Shown in pieces: positions 56,675 through 64,000 of a DNA stretch of 64,000 nt. This stretch comes from Zantedeschia hybrid cultivar. Its lineage: Eukaryota > Streptophyta > Magnoliopsida > Alismatales > Araceae. How positions within the stretch are numbered: the stretch's first letter is position 1; every line of letters begins with the position of its first letter. Made by a program: the position numbers and the translations under genes. The stretch is taken from contig JARZZO010000008.1 of assembly GCA_030544215.1 (NCBI GenBank), positions 28,621,614 through 28,685,613 of the forward strand, written 5' to 3'. The notes beneath the pieces are model-generated. The model searched no databases and had not been told where the DNA came from. It worked only from the letters and a program-made list of their open reading frames with translations.

Positions 56675-57964
56675 TGTGAGTGCTCAAATTAGGTGTGTAA
56701 TTATCATGAAAATTTATGTTGTTTATATGACAAATAAACTTATTAAAAACTAAGTGAATGTGATCGCCAGAAACTTTTAACTAAAAAGTTCCAAAAGAAA
56801 AGATTGATCGCCTACCTGTTTTGAAATTGGGAGATGTTGAAGTCCTTGATTCCCCTCCTTCAGCCGGCTGAAGAAAGAGAGCCCTTTTGATTTTGTTCTT
56901 GCTTTGGATGCTTATCGGACTTTGAGGATCATCCAGGTTCCTTTTCCTTGTTGACTCTCTCCTCTTTATCTTCTTTTGTACCTTGCAACAAACAAAGATA
57001 AAAGAAAATAATAAGAACTCAAGCAGAGGTAGTACCTATTCTAATGAAGATTTTGATCATGCAACTTAAACAAAGAACTCACTTGTTTGATAGGCTTTAA
57101 AACCCCTTAAACAAATAGGTTTGAAATTATACTAATGAGTGTGTATTGTATGGAGTGATGTGACGAAAATGTGATGCTAATGTGATAAAAATATGAGAAA
57201 GATGTAGAAATTAATTAAGAACTAAGTTGAGTGGCCCCTGGAAAGCCTTGGTCTTGAATGAATCTTGAAAGGACGAAGAACGGATGAAGAAAGGATGTAG
57301 CTTGCTTCAAGACTCCTAGAAGTAGCAGCGCTTCGATCCTACAGTGTTTGGACGTCGTCTTCTTCTTCGATCACTCAAAATTATCACTAATCTTTCAAGA
57401 ATTATCACTAACTTTTTAATGACCAAGGCGTTGGGTATTTATAGGCTTAAGTTCACGCATCCGCGGTTACTTAAAGATTAACATGAAAGAATTTGACGTT
57501 TATCCAACTAACAAACAGATAAATACAGATTAATTCATCATTATCTGTAATTATCTAAAACGCATCGCCCATAGGAGACGTCTTTTAACTTAATTAAGAT
57601 AAGGATAAACATCCAGAAAAAAAGACAGAAACAGATTAGGAGACCTAAATGGCGTCGTGCCCTGAAGATGTCTTTTAGCTAATTAATCAATTAATTAAAA
57701 TTCAAATTTAAATAAGAATAAACTCTAAATGGCGTCTACACATGTCGACGTCTTTTATACTTTTTCATATTTGATTAAAATTTGAGTCAAAATCAATTTA
57801 ATTAATTAACTTAAATTATGTATGTCTGACCCGATACTATTTAGACAATTAATTCAAAAACATATTAATAAAAATTAACTAATGATTAAATATCAGACTA
57901 TTTTGAGACATTATTATATGATATGAAATTTACTCAAAATGATGTCAAAATTAGAGTGTCTACA
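56675..57964 (-). repeat. 5' LTR of element O (1290 bp)
   Basis: Minus strand starts TGTAGACACTC and ends GAGCACTCACA. Aligns with the N LTR. Three decayed GCGTC-N10-GACGY units at 57562-57581, 57652-57671 and 57732-57751. The outside flank is cctct; the matching duplication should lie left of the window. Confidence 0.85.
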
Positions 57965-60900
57965 CCTCTGTATACTCCACCATCCATAAGCTTGAGGCTT
58001 CAAGTTAACCGCCACGCACTGTCATCCGCATCACCAAACTTGCACCAAGGCCATCACCTTTCTCTAGCCAACTAACATCCATTGCACCGTCACAACCCAT
58101 GAAACCAAATTCGGTACCGTACCCACTACAACTGCCATATCACTACTATTACCTACCAAACCCCTACTCATTATCCCAAAACCCCTGCCATCACTGAATA
58201 ACCCATCACTTCCACACGTCCACAACTATATTATGCCATCCAAGCTACTCCTTCGCATCCCTTTTCCTATACCAACCACTCTCGACATCCTTCAATCCAC
58301 CAAACCACTTATCCGCGTTCCACAACCCACACCCATCATCCAATATAATCACCTCCTGCCATCTAAATCCCTAATCATCAAGCCTCTAACTATTGAAACC
58401 CTTCCTTCGCCGCTCGCCATTGAGCCGCAACCTTTAGTGCTCTAGAGCGGCAATCTTCCTCAAGTCTCAGAAGGACAACAAAATGAAGAAAGTACACCAG
58501 ACATCCAATACGACCTGTTGAAATATCTTGATAAGACTCCAGCACGTATCTCTATATTAGAATTAATTAAAAGGTCCAAGGTACACCAAGAAACTTTAAT
58601 GGAATATTTACAGAAAGTCATGGTAAATGAAGATGTGCGGGTAGATAAGATCGCCGTCGTTCTGGTCCCGTAGAGTAATCAACCTGCTATATCGTTCCAT
58701 GCATCTGTGTTGGCACCTCTGGCTACATGAGGCATGGCCCTGAGTATTACAATGAACATTTATCAGAAGGCTATTAACACATGTCTGGTGGACACTGGAG
58801 CTTCCATCAATGTGCTACCATCACGAACATTAGAGCTATGTGGCATTTCAAAAGAAAAATGATTACCATCTCTTATCTCAATTACTACGTATGATAACAC
58901 CACCAGGACCCCACTGGGTATGGTGTACCTTAAGGTAGAGTTGGGCCCTATTTGTTACCTTGAGGTTGAATTACATATCTTTAAGATAGATCCTTTGTTA
59001 AAAGGCATTCTCGATCACCCCTATGTAAAACTCATCAAGGCTGTACCCTCCACTAATCATCAATGCCTCAAATTCCCTTATAAAAGCCAGATTGTCAAAG
59101 TCACGAGCATGCCTATCCTAGTTGCCACTTACACCTTCACTGTCAACCAACTCCTATTCCAAAACCAGTTCAGAAACCTATATTGTCTCTCCTAGAAACT
59201 TACTTGCCATCAACTGACCCGTCGAAATCTACAATACCCTCCTCATATCCCATAGATGTGGTGAAGTGGAGCAAGCTTATGGATACCCCAGGATGGCACA
59301 TCATGATGAAAATAGGATATCAACCTGGAAAAGGATTAGGAACACCTAACTCAATCCTGTAAAGGATAAAAGAATTGTGTCAGGAAGTGGTGTGGGCTAT
59401 AACCCAGAGAAGGTGAGAGATGAGATGGTCCAACAAGAGGAAGATGAAGAAGCAAACAAAGTGCAGAAGATTATGGTGATGCTGTGCAAGGAGAATCGAG
59501 ATCCCCTTGCGTGGACATTATTCACTCATTTTGTCAACGAACTTGTTATCCAATATGGAGGTGACAACACGTTGGCAGTCACTTCATATTTTGATTTACA
59601 TGATATATATGGAAGAGAGTTGGCCAGACATTGTGCCCCACTGCTTACTTACCAATCTTTGGAGGCTCTGCGGCCTTTGAAAAGAAGGAAGTTTCATGAT
59701 CCTGAATGTGAGTGGTACCGATGGTTCGATATATAGGACATGTACATTATTTTGAACAGGTTATTTCTCCATCGCACAGAGCTGAAGTAGCAGCCGTTGA
59801 TGGAGGAGCTGATTGAAGGACCAAACTCCATTATTGATAAAAGAATTATGCTGGATGAAGAGACCGATGAAGGGGAGCCTGATGGCCCCTATGAAGAAGA
59901 TTTGACTGTAGACCATCTTTGACTTGCCACTTACCCCTCCCACATTTTTGCTCTCTACATCTTATTCAAAACATTGTTGTTGTCCCCACTTGGGCCAGAT
60001 TGATCATTGAAGACATCCCCCAAGCACTGCCTATTCTGATTACTCTTACACCACCTAACTTCCTCCCTCGGGCTTCTTTTAATCCCGACGAGATCTATGA
60101 TAGAATCCGGGACACATTACTATATGATCCACCAAATCCTCTGACTATAGTGTCATTCTCACCTTCATCTTTTCCTACTCAATCTCCTTTTCAAGATCAT
60201 TTATGTTTCATGATTAATGAAAACCTCCCAAAGAAAACGTCAATTTCTCAACCTCCTCTCAGATCATCATCGAGGAGACCTCCTATTTCTCATCCGAGTG
60301 TACGTCGTCATGCAGGTCACTCATGCGAGATTCTCTTCTAGATATACTCTGCCCCTCCTCTCATGGGAGCTCACTTGTGTCCCATTATGTATCTCATGAT
60401 TCTTATCCTTCTTCATTCTCCTTAGGTTAGGATAGGGAGTTTAAGTCTAGAGAGTCTAGTGAAGCTAGGTCTAGGCAAATTAGGGAGTCTAGGAAATCCA
60501 AGGGTAGGTATATTCCAAATAGGTACCTCCAAGAGCTAGCCTTTAAGTGTCATTCTTGTCCTCAAATTCTTCAGCTTTTAGAAAATTCTATCTAACTGCT
60601 AGAAGAACATGAAGAAGATGAGTATATCGATGATGGTTATGGGATGTATGAATTGCTACATGAGAAAGACCCAATGATTGAAGGAGAAGAATAAGATGAG
60701 GACGCGGCTCAAGCGTACGTCAGTGGGATGAAGAGATTTGATGAACTATTCGCTATCGTTGAAGAGGTTATCAAAGATATCAATCTAAGAATTGAAGACG
60801 AACCTAAGGTTGTTCTCATCAGCAAGAGTCTTCCTCTATCAGATGAAGAGGCTTTGGTTAAGGTTCTCAAGGATTATAAAGACACTTTTGCCTGGAGTTA

Positions 60901-61568
60901 TGAAGATATGCCAGGACTAGACTCATCTTTTGTATAACATATATTGACTTTAAAATTTGGAGCTAGCCCGATTAAACAGAAGTTAAGGCGATTTCACCCT
61001 CAAACGGTTCTGAAAATGAAAGAAGAGGTCAATTGCATAAGGCTAAATTCATTAGAGTTGTCTTATATCCTCAATGAGGGACAAATATAGTCTCAGTCAT
61101 AAAGAATGATGGAAAAGTTAGAATTTGCATTGACTTTCGAGATTTGAACAGAGCGTGTCCTAAGGAAGATTTTTTATTATCTCATATTGATGTTCTCATT
61201 AATAACACGGATAGATATGAGAGTTAAACTTTTATGGATTGTTTCTCAGGATATAATCAAGTTCGCTTAACAGAAGAAGATCAAGGGAAGACATCGTTCA
61301 CTATACCTTGGGGAACTTATTATTATGTGAACATGCCATTTGAATTAAAGAATGATGGAGCCACTTATCAAAAGAATATGATTGCAATATTTCATGACAT
61401 AATGCATATTCATTTAGAAGTGTATGTGGATGATCTCATGGTAAAATCTATGACTAGAGCCAATCATATTGAAGTCTTGGCTAAGGTGTTGCAAAGATTA
61501 AAGGCATATCAATTGAAAATGAATCCGAAGAAGTGCGTATTTGGTATCTCTTCGAAGAAATTATTAGG
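57965..61568 (+). mobile_element. Tat-lineage Gypsy remnant P, truncated at both visible ends
   Basis: Plus orientation, opposite to N, O and M. Order: Pro/Thr-rich gag-protease linker (57990-58440), DIQYDLLKYLDKTPARISI (58510), protease with intact VDTGASINV (58789), G-patch (MMKIGYQPGKGLG, 59305), pre-RT region (59377-59740 and 59919-60340), reverse transcriptase (60930-61568) with YVDD near 61420. Sequence stops inside the reverse transcriptase. Stops and frameshifts are frequent in all parts. Its 5' part should lie on the far side of O, outside the window. Confidence 0.85.
58440..61568 (+). pseudogene. Protease-RT pseudogene of remnant P
   Basis: Best-preserved open pieces are 58920-59195 (protease C-part), 59377-59736 (RDPLAWTLFTHFVNEL, then LTYQSLEALRPLKRRKF), 59919-60341, 60728-60937 (FAWSYEDMPGLDSS) and 61234-61617 (DCFSGYNQVRLTEED, then YVDDLMVKS). 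The uninterrupted stretch around 59560-59610 is the one that shows how O was split by M. The two best frames overlap near 59960 with a shift, but at a different spot and in a different direction from O, so this is decay rather than a programmed event. Confidence 0.8.
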
Positions 61569-61729
61569 AGACATAGACGGTGATGGTGTCCCCATAAGCT
61601 ACCACTGCTTTATATAATGGCATGGTTGCCATTGAGCCTACCTTCTAGCACCAGCATCAGCACGATGACCTCCTGAGTATAATTAGCACACCATGCTAGT
61701 TCCAGTTGAGCTCTAACCAACCACCGAAG
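61569..61729. other. Short stretch after P truncation, nothing recognised
   Basis: No feature seen; the break at about 61568 joins P to unrelated sequence without visible terminal repeats. Confidence 0.5.
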
Positions 61730-62382
61730 ATGGATAATGATGAAGCCGCTGGAGACGGGGAAGTTGGGCACCAGGGCCAACTAGGCCAGCAGGTATAGGA
61801 GCACAAGAGAAAGTGGGGAAAGTGGGTGTTGGAGATTCGGCTGCCCAACAGTTGGGAGCGCATCTGGCTGGGGACAAAGACTCCTCTGAGAAGGTGGCGC
61901 ATGCCTTCGATGCTATCATGATTTACCTCTATAGCTGTCTGGCCGGCCAGTTCAACTTCCCCTATGACCTTCTTGACATCGCCAACATCTGCTGGATGTT
62001 CCACTTGAAAATCCAAGAGGCTTCCGCCTACTTCGCCAATAGGGGCACACCAGTGCCGATGACGGGGGAGTCCTTGGAGTTGTCAATGGTGGCTTCCAAT
62101 GAGGCATCGGTGCCAAAGGAGACTGATGGCAACTATAAGCAAGAGTCTCTGGACTTCTTAACTACGGTGTCCGAAGGGATGCTGACGGTGGAGAGCAGTG
62201 ATTACACCGGCATGGATTGGTCATTTCCCGATTTGCTAGGGCCAGCCAGCGGGCCATACTTTGGGCGGGCGTTCTATGTGACCGATGACTTCCTTAGGAA
62301 GTTTTTAGCTGCACCTGTAGTGAAGGGGACCATGGATTCTGCACAGGACAGCAGAGTGGCCGCCTATACTCAATCCTCCTAG
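61730..62382 (+). pseudogene. Unrecognised gene fragment with C-ending codons
   Basis: An ATG at 61730 opens a short frame (MDNDEAAGDGEVGHQGQ). One frameshift later a frame of about 200 codons runs to TAG/TGA at 62382, in which I see YLYSCLAGQFNFPYDLLD, then ANICWMFHLK, then SSDYTGMDWSFPDLLGPASG. Many codons end in C or G, unlike the AT-rich surroundings, which argues for a past coding function. I do not recognise the family; it could be a host gene fragment or part of a mobile element. There is no ATG at the start of the long frame. Confidence 0.4.
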
Positions 62383-63007
62383 TGATGGGGCACGGTCCAC
62401 CACATGAAGATGTCGGTGATGATGCAGAGTGGGGGCAGCGGTCCTGTCGGGCAATGTCTTCAGTGACGAGGCATTCAAACTTGGGCCAAAGGGAGCTCCG
62501 TGCCTAGGAGGCTGTGGTCGACGCTGCATAAAGGGAGCTCCTTGCGGAGGACACCGGAGTCGGGGAGGACGCGGAGTGGATCGGAGGCTCTGAACCTTGA
62601 GAGGGGTGCTGACGAGCACATGCCCATTGAACGAGTCGTTTGCTCCGTTAAGGGGATATTCTAATAGTTATAGATTTGAGGAGTATCAAGGGAGTTTTGT
62701 TAAAAGTAGGAGTATAGGAGTTATTTATAAAGATTTTAAGGTATACTAGTAATTTTTATAAAAAAAGTATTACCCTTCTACAGTAACGAAGACAGTATTG
62801 AACTGTTCAAAAAAAAAAAAACTCTTGCGTCTTGGGCTGATAATATAAGTTACATCAACCATGTATAATATTAAATATCACATGTACTTACGAGAGGAAA
62901 TAAATTATAAATAATACAAAACAGTCGCAGGAATGGCAAAGAAGAGGACGACCGACGAAAAGAAAACGTAACGGAGAAATCGAGACGGCCTGAGCACGAT
63001 CAATTTG
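62383..63007. other. Intergenic sequence downstream of P450
   Basis: No gene seen. GC-rich up to 62620, then AT-rich to 62960 with an A12 run at 62809. The AT-rich part is the probable 3' UTR and terminator region of the minus-strand P450. Confidence 0.5.
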
Positions 63008-64000
63008 TCAGACGCCGCACGCGGGAGGCAGCGGGTCCAGGCGCGCGACGGGAACGCACACCAGCGGGCGCGCCCTGGGCAGCGCCAATCCAGGCCCCTC
63101 CGCCATGTCCACCGGCGTCCCGCCCTTGGACCTCCACTCGAAGCATTGCACCATGGCCGCAAGCGCGCCCTGCACCACCAGCAGCGCCAGCGACGCCCCC
63201 GGGCACCCCCTCCGCCCGGTCCCGAACGGCAGCAGCCGGAAATGCTGCCCCCGCACGTCCACTCCGTCGCCGTCCCCGCCCTCCGCGAACCTCTCGGGCC
63301 GGAACTCCAGCGGCTGCTCCCACTGCGCCGGGTCCCTCCCGATAGCCCAGTGGTTCACGAACAGCCGCGTGCCCGCCGGCACGTCGTAGCCCGCCACCCG
63401 GCAGTCCCGGGCGCACTGCCGCACGATGAGGGGCGTCCCGGGGTGCAGACGCAGAGTCTCCTTCACCACGGCCTGCAGGTAAGGGAGGTTGGGTACGTCT
63501 GTTTCCTCCGCCAGCCTTGACCGTCCCACCACCGCGTCGATCTCTCCTCTGGCCTTCTGGAGGACGGCCGGGTGGTTGATCAGCTCCGCCATCGCCCACT
63601 CCGTGATGATAGCCGAGGTGTCCGTGCCGCCCGCGAAGATATCCTGTCAGGACTCAGGATTCGGAAGAGATAACATAAGAAAAAGACCTTTAATTGTTTA
63701 GGAATAGTTAGGAGCTGTGTGATCTTAGCATTTACCAGGACGAAGGCTTTGATTCTCTCTCTGGTTAGCTGCATCTCTGCACCCTCGTCTTCAGCTATGT
63801 CGAGCAGCAAGTCCACTATATCCTTGCCATCATCTGATGTTGCAGTGCAGCTGGTCTTCTCCTCCTCCTCCCTTCTCCTGGCGTCTTCCTTCTCCCTGAG
63901 GACGACCTCCATCATGCGGTCGAAATTGCGATGGACGTCCTCCGCCCTCTTTCTGAACCCCTGCAGGTCGAGGTTCCTGCAGAACCATATGAAGTCCGAT
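63008..64000 (-). CDS. Cytochrome P450, CYP93-like, 3' part of gene (two exons)
   Basis: Minus strand. Exon from the window edge to 63736 (88 codons; SDFIWFCRNLDLQGF, acidic stretch, ends RERIKAFVL), intron 63644-63735 (92 bp, gtaaat...tgacag, phase 0), last exon 63643-63008 (211 codons, TGA). Motifs in order: I-helix oxygen site AGGTDTS, K-helix ExxR in KETLR, RPERF, haem loop FGTGRRGCPG with the Cys ligand. These sequences closely resemble CYP93 enzymes, which act on flavonoids (flavone synthase II or flavanone 2-hydroxylase in monocots, isoflavone synthase in legumes). Subfamily not resolved. No stops or frameshifts in 299 codons, GC-rich third positions, probably a working ER-bound enzyme; the membrane anchor is outside. 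Confidence 0.88.

Larger units (their letters stand above)
5438..57964 (-). mobile_element. Tat-lineage Gypsy retrotransposon O, host of nested M and a solo LTR, 3' end cut by N
   Basis: On the minus strand: 5' LTR 56675-57964, primer site 56651-56668, leader, gag-protease 55649-50192, then element M (13412-50186), then pol 13411 to about 8880, a T-rich spacer, and an antisense plant-mobile-domain gene ending abruptly at 5438. Across the M insertion the O reading frame joins exactly once one atgac copy is removed, and the junction matches the uninterrupted P copy (59560-59610). Own sequence is about 14.2 kb without nested elements. It is inactive: more than ten stops, several frameshifts and a mutated protease motif. 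Confidence 0.85.

Noticed and set aside
63000..63599. Gly/Ala-rich minus frame and plus frames over the P450
   Set aside because: Alternative frames of the GC-rich P450 exon; the P450 frame carries all family motifs.

Overview
This is a gene-poor, retrotransposon-filled stretch of a flowering-plant nuclear genome. The only likely host gene is a cytochrome P450 of the CYP93 type, cut by the right edge (63008-64000, minus). Its strongly GC-rich third codon positions hint at a monocot, which is inference. Nearly everything else is LTR retrotransposons nested in one another.

Layout, oldest to youngest. P (57965-61568, plus) is a decayed Ty3/Gypsy remnant. O (minus; 5' LTR 56675-57964, internal part down to 5438) inserted into P. 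M (13412-50186, minus, TSD atgac) inserted into O between the protease/G-patch and the reverse transcriptase region. N (minus; 5' LTR 4140-5437, gag-protease 2-3106, running off the left edge) abuts O in the middle of its 3' accessory gene. A solo Copia LTR (51453-52972, TSD gttgg) sits in the gag-protease linker of O. M itself was hit by Copia-1 (16262-25562, TSD gagat) and Copia-2 (28356-37733, TSD ctcca). Removing the inserts leaves M at about 18 kb.

N, O, M and P belong to the Tat lineage: where pol is preserved in M and O it carries a second, archaeal-type RNase H, and where visible in O, M and P a G-patch follows the protease. The Copia elements use an initiator-Met primer site and have LTRs of about 1.55 kb. 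O, M, P and both Copia copies are broken by stops. N is different: its gag-protease frame is open for 1035 codons up to the window edge.

The most interesting content is accessory. (1) M and O carry, antisense to pol, plant-mobile-domain genes with apparent GT-AG introns; M carries two in a row (a DUF7745-like one, then an acidic-PMD-coiled-coil one). (2) M repeats a 23-bp palindrome of fixed geometry in both LTRs, its leader, its 3' region and its antisense gene, with compensated arm changes between arrays. (3) N and O repeat a different module, GCGTC-N10-GACGC, in LTRs and leader. (4) Both Copia leaders hold four stem-loops whose loops are conserved within an element while the stems differ; the loop sequence is entirely different between the two elements.
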